Source: Mytilinidion resinicola (Eukaryota > Ascomycota > Dothideomycetes > Mytilinidiales > Mytilinidiaceae). Taken from it: DNA of 64,000 nt. The translations under genes were made by a program, and so were the position numbers. The notes under the pieces were generated by a model, which had not been told where the DNA came from, did no database searches, and worked only from the letters and a program-made list of their open reading frames with translations. Positions 20,745 to 33,800 of this stretch are shown piece by piece. The stretch is from positions 549,473 through 613,472 of the forward strand of contig NW_022985454.1 of assembly GCF_010093595.1 (NCBI RefSeq), in the 5' to 3' direction. The stretch's first letter is position 1. Each line of letters begins with the position of its first letter.

Positions 20745-22247
20745 GATTCAGAGGTTGTAGGCTGCGGTGCAGTGAAATGAAGAGCTTATAGCTTAAATAG
20801 AGTAGTGAGCGACAGTCAGAGGGAAGGCGGATCAAGATAAGGTATGTAGCCAAAAGCTGTTGTATTGATGAAGGTGAGGAAGCTAGCTGTTGAACGGGAG
20901 GAAAGATATACACAAGGTGCTGAGTAAGCCTGCTAGAGAGGAAGGGGCCGACAGTAGTACTCGCGTCGTGTCTGAAGCGTAGTTATAGCACCTTGTGACT
21001 CATTCTGGCCAAGCCCCTGCTAGTCCCGCGTTGACGCCCTCGTCTGCCCCGGGTTATACAGCATACCATCACGTCCGGTGAACTAGCGCGAAAACTGAGT
21101 CGACCCCAGTAAACCGCCTTTTTTGGGTCAATGTTGAACTGGGTTGAAGATTGATTGGCCATTCCATTTTAAAGGCGTCCGGAAACACTACCTTATACGG
21201 TAATTGTGTCTAGATAGCCCTTTGTGCAGAGTGGATAGACTTCCCCATTTTGTACGATGAGATTTGCATGGCGGTCTGTACCTCAAGATTCGGAGGCTAG
21301 CTAGCTTGTTTCGTCTTCACAGCATGGAATCCTGAGTACTACTCCCGTGATTGTGAGAAATCATCTCACAACAGTACAACTAGCAATCCCCGTTGTCTCC
21401 ATGCCCCACTTCTCCATATTCCAAGGATGTGGGGAGCAAGCTTCGGAGGCCACGACATGCTTCAAGTAAGAAGCTCGGCTAGTATCCGAATGCGTGAAAG
21501 TCGCAGCCAAGTAGGCCGGGGCCCCGTCATCAGTCCATGACGAGCAGAATGTTTGAAGGCAGGCATCATCTATAGATCGTGAGGCGGACCTGGAACAAAT
21601 CTGAACGAAAGGGGATGTGACGACGCTATGCCTGTCCAATGCGAAAAAGCGCCAGCAAAATCCAAATGAGTCCCTGGAAGCACCACAAGAACTTGAGAAG
21701 TCACTTCGTCCTAGCGTCTTACATCGCTTTCCATTTCCTAGAAGTCGATGGGGACGCTTCGTCTGAATACAAATACTCTATGTGCACGGTACTCTATCAT
21801 AATCAAGATCATCATCACACAACTCGGGTTGTAACAGCTACAACCTAGGATCAACAACTCATACGGTTCACGGTCACCTACGTACAGCGTGGCGAGGTCC
21901 TCTGTTCAGCTACACCAGGGTCCTCTCAGCTGGGTTCGTTCCTTTCAGCTGGCCTCTATTCAGCTGAGCTGATAGACCTAGGGGGTGGGCCATTTCCTAT
22001 TAGTATATATTCGGCCCGTACGGCCACGACAATACAAGCAGAGTTCACATCAATTTCAACCTGAGTACACAAGAGAAAGCTGGTTTCTCATACTAGCACC
22101 GTCCTAGTTACACAAAGACCACACCAACCCTCTCGTTTGGCTGGGCCATCGACCTCTAAACCCTAAGACTCGATTGCACTTAACCTGAAGACTCTCCTCT
22201 ATAGTACCAGGACCATCCCAATCCACACTCATTATACGGACCTGAGA
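20745..22247. other. Intergenic stretch; possible solo LTR at about 21832-22200
   Basis: No gene is seen. Around 21905-21975 four TTCAGCT/CTCAGCTG words occur within 80 bp. They are followed by a TATATATTCGG promoter-like box near 22005 and a leader-like segment (AATACAAGCAGAGTTCACA) that resembles the R/U5 region of Copia/Gypsy LTRs. A start at TGTAACAGC (21828) is possible. No partner LTR or coding part is present, so this is only a suggestion. Confidence 0.25.
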
Positions 22248-25200
22248 TCATGAAACTCTGCCTGAATCTATGTCGAGTTTCATCTCGTCGTCCTCGCCGT
22301 CGGAGCCGTAGACGCCACCATCCTCTTCGTCGTCGGAGCTGTCGAGGTCGGTGTCTTCGTTGCCGTTAGAGCTGTCGGATTCGTTATCGGAATCGCTATC
22401 CTCCTCATCGTTGACGCTGTCGAGGTCGCTTTCCTCCTCGCCGTCGGAGCTGCCGGAGTCGTTATTGTTCCCGCCACTACTTTCGCTACCCAAATCGTCC
22501 ATGGAGACATCTTCGTCGCGACTGCTGTCGCCGGCTTTCACGGCCGCCCACGTTTTGCCGTTCCTTAATGTACGAAGCTCCGGTGCTGAACTAGATCCTG
22601 ACGATGAAGTAAGCCCCGATGATGAAGCAGACCCCTGAAAAGAAACGGCGTTGTCCCGACTGGGAGAATCCATGGGATGCGCAGGTGGAGATTTAGAAGC
22701 CAAGTTTGAAACAATTCCGGCTTCGCTGCCGATGTCCGGGCCATCTAAAAGGACTCCATCGGGTGTTGTATATTGCCAGTCCTTCAAGTGTAGCTGATAG
22801 CCTTCATGATTAAATCTAAAGTGTCGCGCCATGACTGATCGGCTCGTATATCGAGACTTGCAGCCTGCAAATGGGCAGCCGTAACGGTTAGTCTGCGTCG
22901 AGAAGTCTGGAAATTGCCGCTTAGGAGCTGGGTCCTTCTCGACATCCTGCCCGTCTACTCGGACTCCCTCGGGTGTTGTATACTGCCAAGTTCTGTAGTG
23001 AAGCTGGTAGCCTTTATGAGCTTTTTTGAAGTGTCTCGATATGTGCCCCGCCTGCGAATATTGAGATTTGCAGCCCGCGATCGGGCAGCAGTAGCGAATC
23101 GCGGCTTAAAAACGGATTTCTTCTCGATGTCCTGTCCTACTATTAGGACTCCCTCTGGTGTTGTATATTGCCAGTCCTTCAAGTGTAGCTGGCAACCATT
23201 ATGAGTCTGCTCGAAGTGTCTGCTCACGTCGAAGAGCTGCACAAACTGATACGTACAGCGTAAAAACGGGCAGCCATAACGGTTAGTGTGTCTCGAGAGT
23301 CTTGAAAGCCGCTCGGGTTGTTGCGGAAGGTCCGGGTATAGATCTTTGACAATATCCTGTCCATCCATTCGAACTCCCTCGGCTGTTGTATATTGCCAAT
23401 GCGCAAAATGGGCCTGATAACCCCTATGAGTCTCCTTGAAGTGCTTATATAAGGACGTGTCTCGCGCATATCGAGACTCGCAGCCTGGGATAGGGCAGCC
23501 GTAACGGTTGTGGTGTACCGAGAGTGGACCCAGATCTCTCACAACATCCTGCCCAGCCATTTGGACTCCCTCGGGTGTGGTGTATTGCCAACTTGGTATG
23601 TGAACATGGAATCCGTTATGAGCCAGCCTGACGTGGTGATACAAGTCCACATCCAATGAACATCGGAATTCACAGCCTGCGATCGGGCAGCCATACCGCT
23701 TAGGGTTAGCGTTCCTCTGTTTGGGTTTGCGTAGCTTGGGTTTTCGTAAGGTATCGATCAGGGGTTCAGAGTTGGAGGTTTCATCCAGGCCTCTCACTAT
23801 CGTCTGCCCAGCCATCCGTACTCCATCAGGCGTCGTATATTGCCAGTGCGGTAAGCAAAACCGGAACCCCGTATGACGACGTTCAAAGTGGTGTTTCACT
23901 GTCTGAAGCTGTACAACCAACTTGCAGCCTAAGACTGGGCAACTGTAATGGCTGGTATAGCTCAAATTTTGCTCTGGCTTTCGTGGGTTATTATCCAATA
24001 GGATGGGATACAATGACGGAGGTTGTATAGGCCCAGAATGAATACTTGGATGAAAAATTCTCACGATGTCCTGTCCAGCCATCTGGATTCCATCGGGTGT
24101 CGTGTATTGCCATTTGCATAGATCAACAGCAAATCCCTCATGGGCCTTTCTGATGTGAATCTGCAAGCTTCGGAAATGCCAATAACGATCTCTGCATTCT
24201 TGAATGGGGCAACCAAAGATTGGGGCAAGCCCGTTCAACATGCATCGTTCTTGAGAATCGATGTTTAGTCTGCATCGGTTTCGAAAATCGACGTTCAATT
24301 TGCGTCGTTCTTGAGAATTGACTTTCCATTTGTGCCGTTTTTGAGAATCGATCCAGGCGGTAGGATTAATTGCCGGAATTGAACTATTCACAATAGTTCG
24401 ACCAGCCATCTGGACGCCTTCGGGTGTTGTATATTGCCAATTCGGTAAGTCAAGCACAAAACCCCCATGGAATCGGAGGAAGTGCGAACTCAAACTCGGA
24501 AGCTGCAAATATCGAGTAACGCAGTCTACAACAGGGCAGCCGTAATATAAGGTACCAATCAAGTTCTGCTCCATGTCTTGTGGACCATCATTTGATGAAC
24601 TGGGGTCCAGTGACGAGGAGTGCATCCGCTCAGAACCAAGAAGGGGGTGCAGAGTTTTCACGATATTCTGCCCGGCTATCTGGACCCCCTCAGGCGTCAC
24701 ATATTGCCATTTCCGTAAATTGATATTGAACCCGTCATGATCACACTTTAAGTGCCACCTCAATTGCATGTAACTCCAATACCGATCTTTGCAGCCTTGA
24801 ATGGGGCAACCGTAGATGCCGGTCGCGGTCTTAACCACTCGTCGTCGACGAGGGCGTCGGGGCTTAGGACTGAGATCTGGACGCAAAGCTTCCGCGATTT
24901 CCTGCCCAGGAATTTGCACGCCTTCGGGTGTCGTATATTGCCACTTCGGTAAGTCAATCTGAAAGCCCGCATGCATCCGCGCAAAGCGTTTTTCGAAGTC
25001 GATCATTCGTGAGTCGCAACCATGAACGAGGCAACGGTATTTGTGTTTCGTTGTCGCAGTGACGGCATCCCCAGAAGTGGCCATAGTCGTAATTGACTGT
25101 CCCTGTTGAGCACTGCCGAGAGAATTTGCATTCTGTAAGAGCTCTGACATATTGTCACGATCAGAAGAGGTGATCGTAAACGTTGGTGATTCTTGCAAAG

Positions 25201-26186
25201 ACTGTTGAAGAGTAGCGGTAGTCTGGTGAGTGTCCGGCGTAGTATTGTATTCCAGAGAACTCGCACCAACCGCCCGTGACTTGCATTGGTAGGGCGATAT
25301 ATACGCTGATGACCTTTGCGAAGATTGTTCAGGAAATAGGGTAAGTGGCAGCCTAGGGGGTTCGGGTACGTAGTCATTGCTCTTAGAGCTGAGTCCATGT
25401 GCCAGTGATCTAGATTGTTGAGGATTTGCGAGAGGTGTCGCAGTTTGGGGAGCTTGGGCATTCGGCCTAGCCTTTGCCAACAACATCCGTCCTCTCTCTA
25501 TCATGGCTCGTTGATTGGCCACTCCCGGGGGCAGCGTCAGATCGTGGAAAGGGCGACGAAAAACAGCGTCTGAATACTCAGAGCGCCGGGTTTTGATTTC
25601 TAGAGCGGCCTCGGTTTTGGTTTCTAGAGGCGAAGCCCCATACAGGGGTGTAGCACCAGGAATATGAGGAGTGAATTGAAGATGGTTTTCGGAGCGTTGA
25701 GCGGGCGACTGTTCGGGCCATTGAAGATACGCTGGCGCGACTGGAACGGCACCAAGGCTATAGAGGTGATGGTCTTCCAATGCGGAGGCACCTTGCGCCA
25801 GCAGCTGGCGGCTGACTTCACGATGGAGTTCCTGGCAAACCGTGTCATTAAGCCAGCTCCCCAACATTACGGCAGCAGGTACTTACTTCTTTGGCGTTGC
25901 CAATGTCTCTAACCTCGTATTCGAGCGCTTGCGCTTCGGAAATCTTTGTCTTCAGCCTCGCTTTTGTCTCGAGCTCCACCTGCTCGATCGGGCCTAAGGG
26001 TTGCTCAGGGCGGCCGGTGGCAGCTAGTTGGTAAGTAGTCTTTCCATTCGCAAGATATTCAAGGTGACGTTCCAGGAGATTGACTGCTAGTCTTGCCTCC
26101 TGTAGCCTCTCGTGTGCATCTCCTTCCGCACGCTGTACACGCTCCACCGCTTCTGCGAGGGTGCGAATGTCGTCTTGCGATTCCAT
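22248..26186 (-). CDS. Large protein with ten C2H2-WQYTTPEGV repeats, one frameshift
   Basis: Exon 1 is 26186-25887 (ATG at 26186, 100 codons, coiled-coil-like, Glu/Leu/Arg-rich). A 55-nt intron (25886-25832) joins it in phase to exon 2, which runs to a stop at 22248. After a Gln/Ser/Pro-rich region come ten repeats. Each is a C2H2 finger (C-x4-C-x11-12-H-x4-H, beginning YGCP) followed by a conserved W-Q-Y-T-T-P-E/D-G-V-x-x-x-GQDIV block; linkers vary from 10 to about 60 aa. The tail is a very acidic Ser/Asp/Glu run. Between repeats 8 and 9 (23085-23107) the frame shifts; one extra base would restore it, giving about 1,290 aa. I do not recognise the family. The fingers suggest nucleic-acid binding; the second block could be a fold extension. 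The frameshift may be real or an assembly error. Confidence 0.75.
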
Positions 26187-26786
26187 TCCGAGATGTATAT
26201 GGATATCGACTAGGTGGGGTGTGGATAAAGGGGCATGTTCGTCTAGGGTGCTGCGGTAAAAGGGAAGTCGTGTTGTTGTCCGACGCCACAAGTGCTCTTG
26301 CGGGTTGACGCCAAGGTCTTTGGAGGTTTATTTTATAGGGGTCCGCCTCGCGCTTCCACGTGATCAGAGTTTTCCATCTTAGTCACCTAAAGCTCTGATG
26401 ACACGAGACTAGGCACAGGCTTAGGAAGAAGTCTGTACGCTCACCGCTTCTCGATGTGCTTCAATCCAATATCAGAGATGCAGATTCTCCGACGGGGTCA
26501 ATCAGACGAACTCTTGCATGCTCGCAAACTCGCAACGACAGTCACAGGACTACATAGTGAAGAGGAGTAGCAAAGGAGTAGCAGCAAGCAAAAGGAATAA
26601 CGGAGTCGAAATTTTTGAAACATTCATTGTGGTATCTGAAGTACTGCTTTTAGGGGGATTGAAGTGCCTTATGGCGTACAGTTATGAAGTTATAGAAGTA
26701 AGTAGACCGTACCAAGACCGTCAATGAAGAAAACTATCTTTTTTGCTTGACACGACCTACTGTCACTATGCTAGAAAACACTCGTC
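26187..26786. other. Intergenic: promoter of the repeat protein and 3' flank of the oxygenase gene
   Basis: No gene is seen. The open frame upstream of the ATG at 26186 (to 26291) has no earlier ATG and is taken as 5' leader. Confidence 0.4.
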
Positions 26787-27894
26787 TCAGGCGCCAGCCG
26801 CCACAGATGTACCAGTGGTAGGTGCTATCGATTTAGCTTTCAGATCTTCCTCTTCCAATTGCTGTCTCTTTGCCGCTAGAACTGCGAAGTTCCGCTTCAT
26901 TGCGCTCGCTGTGAACTCCGCACCAGTAACAGGAGGATACTTCTTCTTAGGACCTTGGATGACAGCGTCTGAACATGGCTGGTTGAAATAGGCCATGCTG
27001 TACCTCGGCCCGAAATAATCGCCTGGCTCGCACGGCGCCTTGACCCTGTGGAAGGTCGACTTGAATCGATCGTCTGACCACGACATTAGGAGATCCCCGA
27101 TGTTGCAGACTATATCTCCAGCTTCAAGATGCACCTTCGACCAGGTATCACCCTGTGCGAATTCTGTCACGACCTCGCGTCCTGGGCATATCTCCAGCCC
27201 GCTTTGGCCCTCGCGCTGGAATAGCAGCGTCAAGAAACCCCAGTCCGCGTGTGCACCAGCCCGGTGGTATACCTTCCCGTCCGACACCTCTGGGAGCTCA
27301 AAGTAGTGTAGGAGTCGTAGCACCGACTGCACGTTCTCCCGGCTGACATCGTGAAGCTTGATGAAGTAGTCATCAGGGAAGCCCAAGCCGCGTGCGAAGC
27401 AGATCATGAGCAGCTCCGAGACCTGACGCACGCGATTCATGAAGGCCAGGCTCTTCTCCTTAAACTCGGGGAGGTGTGAGGGGGAGATCCAGGTGTCGTT
27501 CATATAGGACCCGAACTGCAGCTGATAAGACTCTTTCGTGTCCGGGGCACCGGTAGAGGGTCGAATTTGGGAATTCTTCTCCCATCCGACATTGTTGGGG
27601 GACCATGGGACCTGAATGACGCGTCGTATATCAGTATATGAGAGGGAATGTAATGGTAGTGACGGCGCGCCTTACCGTTGCTTTCACATCGTCAGGCAGG
27701 GCAAAGAAGCTCTGAGATTGAGCAAACATGTCCTCGATCTCTTGAATCGAGATGCCATGGTCGACGATGGAGAAGAATCCGACGTTCTCAGAGGCGTCGC
27801 ATAGTTGGGCGGTGATGGCGTCGATATTGTTCTCGAAGTCGGAAAGCGATATTCTGGGGATGGCTCGCTCTCGGTACGTGGTTTTAGCTGCCAT
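26787..27894 (-). CDS. 2-oxoglutarate/Fe(II)-dependent oxygenase, isopenicillin-N-synthase-like
   Basis: Exons 27894-27676 and 27611-26787 are joined by a 64-nt intron in phase 0, giving 347 aa. The N-terminal DIOX_N region carries the typical IPRISLSDF and GFFSIVDHGI. The catalytic core shows HADWGFLTLLF (His194, Asp196), STFHRV (His261) and RYSMAYF (Arg276-x-Ser278): the complete 2-His-1-carboxylate iron site and the 2-oxoglutarate-binding Arg-x-Ser. Such enzymes hydroxylate, desaturate or cyclise small molecules in the cytosol; the substrate cannot be told. The upstream in-frame codon at 27906 is TTG, so the ATG at 27894 is the start. The gene is transcribed divergently from the Zn2Cys6 factor across 430 bp, which suggests shared control. 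Confidence 0.93.
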
Positions 27895-28324
27895 TTTGCA
27901 GTTCAAGACCGAGTGGATGAGTATATAATCTCTAAGCGTCGAAGAAATTGTGTGTTTGGATGTCTATTCAAAAGCGCATTTCTCAGGCTGTCCCCGCATC
28001 CTTTGTACCTCGAGCAATATGAGACTGCGGTCATCAGTTACGGGCACTCCCGACAGACTCACTCCTGCAGCTCATGCTGCATCGTGGGATTGGTATTTTG
28101 TCATGGTTCAGTAGGCATAAGTGTACTGCAATATAACAGCTGGGTAGTATTTCTACTGGTATTTTGTGCTGCCGTTATACTGTTCCGCGCTATCTATCTC
28201 AAACTAATCACCCAAAAACATCGATCTCCCACCTTTTGATAAGAAGAAAAGCAGCCGGCCGAGAGCCCGAAAACCTTCGGCCGCAGCCCGATTTTGCCGG
28301 AACTCCATCTCTCCTCCACCTTCC
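27895..28324. promoter_or_regulatory. Shared promoter region of the oxygenase and Zn2Cys6 genes
   Basis: The 430 bp between two divergent start codons must hold both promoters. A CGG-containing stretch (CAGCCGGCCGAGAGCC, about 28251-28266) could serve a Zn2Cys6 factor, since these often bind CGG pairs, but this is only inferred. Confidence 0.5.
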
Positions 28325-30854
28325 ATGGCGACCGCCCGCAGACGCCTTGCTTGCGCAGATTGCACCCGACGAAAAATCAAATGTGATAAGGAGATTCCGT
28401 GTAGCAATTGCATCAAAAGGTAAGTCGGCGTCCCCCGTTTCCTCTCCTATGAGCTCGCGTTCTTTCAGTTGTATTGGTAAGTTGCTTAGACATCTATCTA
28501 GGGGAAATCAAGATGCTTGCACCCGCGATGTCGAATCTAATAGTTACGTATTTACACCGCCTCTAGAAGTGCACCATGGAGAGTCAGCCGTCGTTGAGAC
28601 ACTGTCGAAACGAATTGCTGAGCTAGAAGCGCGACTGAACTCCACGGGAGCAATGCGCCCTTCCATGCCTGCCATGCCTGCTCCAGGCTCTCGCTATGTG
28701 CCGCCTCTAGCTTCGTCGTCTTCGGGCTTAGCCCACACGGACACACGTCCAAGGCAAGGCTCCGAGATCGAAGACGCAGCGTCCATCTTAGAGTTCCTTG
28801 CATGGGGCCGGATGAAGAATCCTGACCACCACGAAGCAATTCAACCTAAGAGCCCAGCGGCAGGGGCCCCTGGAGCAGGTGGAGCAGAGAATGCCATGTC
28901 AGAGTTGCAAGTTTTGCAATTGCACCTACCGGATCGGCGCCAGGTGTGTCAATTAGTAGACTGGCACCTCGAAAGCCTACTTTGGTACCACGGCTCTTTC
29001 CATGCTCCTACCTTTCGGAGCCAGCTACAGGAATTTTACGATACCCACAACGGCTCTATTTTGAGCTCGGGTATATCCCTTCAATGGGCTGCCTTGCTAT
29101 TCTCTGTCTTGGCTGGCTCTTTAACTTGCGCTAATCGACAAATTGCTCAAACATGGGGGTTCATGGACACCGAGCAAGACACGCTTTCACATCGCTGGTA
29201 CCAAGGAACGATCACTTGCTTATACCGCGGCGAGTACATGGCGCATTACTCCTTGGATTCGGTGGAAGCGATCGCAACTTTGACGATCTCCGCTCATATG
29301 ATTGGGTACTCCAATCAACAGTCTATCCTTTTAGCTTCCGCCATCAAGATATCGCAGAGCCTGGGACTGCACCGTTTAGGCCCTGAGCCAGCCCATGCTA
29401 GCAAAAGAGACTTCCGCGGACGGCGGGTTTGGGCACAGCTATGCACGCAAGACTGGTTCTCGATTCCATTTTCCGAAAGCTACCTGATTCAGCCCTTACA
29501 CTCTAATACCGAGAAGCCAGGCAATCGAAATGACGATAGTGCCGCGATTATTCCAGATTCTCAACCGACCATTCTCAGCTATCCAAGATACTTACTGGAA
29601 GTCGCATACGTCATGCCGCAACTTCAAGACGCCGTTGGGGCTTCCAACACACTCTACACTAAATATGAGCAAGTATTGAGATATGACAAGCAAATGCGTG
29701 CTTTGGCTACTGCTCACCGACCCCAATTTCTCTCCAACGTGCAGATTGATCCTGCTTGGCCTCACTATGTGCCGTGGGCCCGAAGAGCCCTTGCGATTAG
29801 TTACTCTCACAAAATATGTATGATTCATAGAGCGTAAGTCGCCGATAAAGTCCCTATCTTAGCAGAGCAGACAGTTAGATCATATGCGCTTATTTGCCAC
29901 CGTCTGGGATGCCCCTCTTTATGAGCAAGACTCGGACGAAGCACGAGGTCTGCCCAGGGAAAATTCAGCCCCGATTTGAATCACGTGATTCATACAGCCC
30001 TTCATTGAGCTCTCTAGAGAGGCCGCATTTAACATTCATGAACATTTCCAAGCACTAAAAAACTAGTCATCGCGAACTAGCAACTTTGTGCTCCATCTGC
30101 AAGCAGGGTGCTGACTATCGTAGGTTTCTGGGACTAAGCTTCACGAACCCGGCCTTTTCGATTACTCGGCGGACGTGTATTGCCGCCGCAAAAACAATCC
30201 TAAAGGAACATACACAAGCCGTTGAAGAGGACGGGCCAGTATTATGGATTTATCCCGCATTCAGGTGAGCAGTGGTCAGACTATTCATTGAGATTTTGCA
30301 TTTGCTGATTTTCTTTTAGCGTCGCTGCCTGCATCATACTTTGCCTGGACGTCTTCCACCGAACGCCTGAGGAGCCAGAAACCTCCGAGCATAAACTCCT
30401 AGTCGAAGAAAGCATAGAGATGCTAAAGCAGTATAACCAAAGCGCCATCGCAGCTCGTGGCGTCAAGCTCCTATCAGAGCTGCTCGAAGCCATTGACCGC
30501 AGCCGTGCAAACTCCCAAAAGCGTAGAGCGGGCTCACCGAGCCATGACGAGTCTAACGGAAGCGCGGAAAAGCGACGGCGATTTCTAGACATGCCCAAGT
30601 TTGTGAAGTCGTTTTGGGGTCGCGATTCTCAGCCCTCAGCAAGCGGCAACGAAGAATTGCAATTGGTCGACTCCGGAGACGATGCAGTTATCGATCCGCT
30701 ACTACGAGATGCACCTCCCGGGGACAACGATGAGCTGCGACTGGACTTTCCTAGCGAGGATTTGTACGGCACCTTTCCACTATCCCAGGCGCCCTTTGAT
30801 GGCGCAAGCACATTCGAACAACTTTTATTCCTCGCAGGTGGCTTTGGCGATTGA
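28325..30854 (+). CDS. Zn2Cys6 fungal-specific transcription factor, four exons
   Basis: Exons 28325-28419, 28502-29833, 30124-30264 and 30320-30854 join in phase to 700 aa. The N-terminus has the binuclear zinc cluster C-x2-C-x6-C-x5-C-x2-C-x8-C (Cys10, 13, 20, 26, 29, 38); intron 1 falls inside it and the last Cys comes from exon 2. A short coiled coil (VETLSKRIAELEARL) for dimerisation follows. The middle-homology (fungal_trans) region includes WHLESLLWYHGSFHAPTF and the ASAIKISQSLGLHRLG helix. The C-terminus carries a basic patch and an acidic tail. Intron 2 is unusually long (290 nt) but splices HRA to FLGLSF in frame. It is probably a nuclear regulator; the divergent oxygenase gene is the obvious candidate target. 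Confidence 0.92.
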
Positions 30855-33800
30855 AACGTCGGTGCCCAAGTCATTGCTTGACACCGTTTAGCGTGCTTCG
30901 AAAAGTTCCCAACCTCTAAAAACGTGTGACTCTCATCGAATCGAAGACAGGGCTCGCTTCCCATTGCTGATGATGGTCCGTCTGCCCTATCGAGGCAGCT
31001 CAGGAAAATCCGTCCATCAATCTTCACTCGACGACTTTTTTCCACGTGCTATTCGGAATGCACCCCGTGAATAACGAAAAGGCGGGGACCTCGCGGCGGT
31101 ATTCCGCCTGATACACATGCCGGTCGCATCCCCGAAAGTCGGGAACATTCCTCGCCGCGTGACATCGCCTCACAAGACGGAGGTCGGAAGGCGCATCGTA
31201 GCATGTGAAAGGGGGAATGACTGTCCACGTATACACAGCACTCTCTTCTCGCGCAATTCCGGGTCCGCCGTTGGTCAGAAGAGCACGCTGGCGACAGGTG
31301 TATGGACGTGTCTTCCGATCCCCGACCGTCACAATCCGAATTCTGCAGTCGGAGAAGGAGAAATCCGGAAGATGAAATGCTCTCCATGGTAATCATGGCG
31401 GAACACGTCCACACCGCTTTCTCCCTCGTGCCCTCTCCGTGTCGTTCTCGATCAGAAGCCCGATGTGCTCCGCTCTCGCATACGTGGCCACGGCGGTAGA
31501 TTCCGTGATTATCCATGGCCGACAGGCGCTGGGAGGGGGCAGACGGGATATGTAAGGAAGGCTTTGCCCCCCTCTGAGAGTCTTTTTTTTCTTCATCGGA
31601 TGGGCTTCAGCTGGGATTGGGCTGGGAGTTGTGGAAGAAGGGGACTGTGGTCTAGTAGGCCAACCCATGGGGAAATTTGTGGGAAGTTTGGGCCTCTAGA
31701 AGATGGTCATCAATTCCGTCTGGGCGGCTGGATAGGAATCGAAACGGTCAATTGACCTGGTGCCGAAAAGGAGAGATAGACGAAGAATGGGTAGTTGGGA
31801 GCTGTTTCCTGTCTTGGGTCGCCTCCGCAGGAGGCAGCACAGTTCAAACAGTCTCGGCACAGGGATTCATGGGCCATTGCAGCCAGAGTCAGATAATGAG
31901 ACAAACTGTGGCAACTCTACATGTCAAGCCAGATCGCATCAAAGGGAGGGCTAGCTTTTAGCAACAGTTACCAGGCCGAGTCCTCATGAGAGGTGACGTT
32001 CATTCAGCACGTCCAAGATCAAATGGCAATGGTACTCCGTCTGGTACTGTCCAAACTTCCAGCGAGCGTAATGTCATGTCCAGGCGACTCTGTTTCGATA
32101 CGGCATGTAGAGTTCAGAGTATGGATCTGGCAGAGGCTTCTGTGGTTACTCATTTTTGCGGGAGGTCTCTGATGGCTGGTGGTGGGTCGAGTCCAGAGCG
32201 TCTTCATCTCAGCATACAACAACTTCCAATAGGCCGAGCCCAGGTGTTCCGTCGCAAAAGCTGCCAGTCGAAGTTATGATGGTCGCCTTTGAGTAGTCTC
32301 GTTGTCAAGAAATGAGACTGGCCTACCGTTTACGAAATGGGTGCTTTGGAGTTGTTGCCATTCCTCGAAAAATCGTCTGCATGGTACTCATGTCCCTGTC
32401 ATGGGACTGCCTTCGAACTGTCTGTATGATGAGGTGGTCTTGTCGAATGGCCTGGGTTGTGAAGATGCTCCTCCGCCGCCTTAGGCAGAAGTTTCAGAAT
32501 CGTCGTCGCCTAGGAACTATGGAGTCGCTGAAAAAGAGTTTAAAAGTATCGCAGGATCGCGTGGACTTTTGTGGCTGGATCCTCACCGTGGGACGAATGC
32601 GATGAGCCCGTGCGCGGACGAGTTGCATAGTTCAAGCAAACTCTCAACCATATCATGGGTCATGTTCCCGGTAGACCTCTTGGCTCAACCCTCCTAGACG
32701 ACGAGTTCATGAGCCGTTCGCCTGGCGGAGATCCCTAGATCGTAGTGTAGAGTCCTTGCTAAGTGCACAGACTTCGAAAAGACGGCTGATACATTCACTC
32801 TATGTGTCAACCACTGGCTCGAAAGAGAATTATGTGCTGTGTGTTCGTTCAGACTTTAAATACCTACCTCGGGCGATTTGATGGGCTTCGTCATGAACGC
32901 TGTCGAGCTGCAATTTATAGCTAGTTCGAGTCTCGAGCCCGGACTTCCTTTCAAATCCAAGTCCTGGTATCGCATGTAGGGTCGCCGGTTCTAATATTCG
33001 CGCTTGAAGGCTCCATGAGCCGTCCTACATATTCAACATTAAATGTGGACACCCAGCATGGGTCCTGCCTGTACCCAGTCCCTCGTTCCAATTTCAAAGC
33101 AAAGAAGAAATGGTTCAATGTGTGTTTCTGGTCTGGATCTTCGGTGCCAGAAACTTCATGGAATCATGCAAGCCATGTTTCCTGTGTCCAGGTAGAGTCG
33201 AACCCGGAAGAATTATAAATCAATGATTCGCAATTCCGGCCTCTTCAACTGTACAAAGTCCCGATATGACGGATGCGTAATTCTGCGCTGGAGTCCGCGG
33301 CGCCGGCAAATCAAATATCTCCCGCCTCAACCCCGAAGAGCAGCTTGCGATGGGTGGTTCTGGCCTGGACCCTCGGCGCCAAAACACGTCCGGAGTCCGA
33401 ACGATGAGTCTTGTGTCCGGTGGAGTTGTGATCAGAAGACCGGCCGTACCTATGAGTCGTACTCAACACTTCCAAATACTCATGCAAGAGCAGTGTGAGA
33501 CGTCGGAGCTCCTGCACCGAATACGCGCCACCAGCATGATCACTTTTCCTCGGCATTTGTGCAGGCCAACCGTGCTATTATGTGTTCCTGGTCTGGATTC
33601 CCGACTTCAAAACGACTATACCTCACGCGCCTATGAGTCGTGTGTGTGGTGGGGTCTTTAATTCAAAAAGGGAATTGCCAAGTGTATGAGTCGTAATTCC
33701 TCGCGGTCTCTTCCTATGAAAGAGCAGCTTCGACGATGGACGATTCTGTGCTGGAATCATCGACGGCAATGAGACCTGCTGTTACATGAAGCCATGAGTC

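Noticed and set aside
20476..20913. 145-codon minus-strand ORF at the Argonaute start
   Set aside because: It is out of frame with the RGG-rich first exon and reads through an intron; the ATG at 20744 gives the consistent model.
23096..23146. An intron explaining the frameshift in the C2H2 array gene
   Set aside because: The possible GT-AG pairs here are too short (9-45 nt) and the longer ones remove a multiple of three bases, so they do not change the frame.
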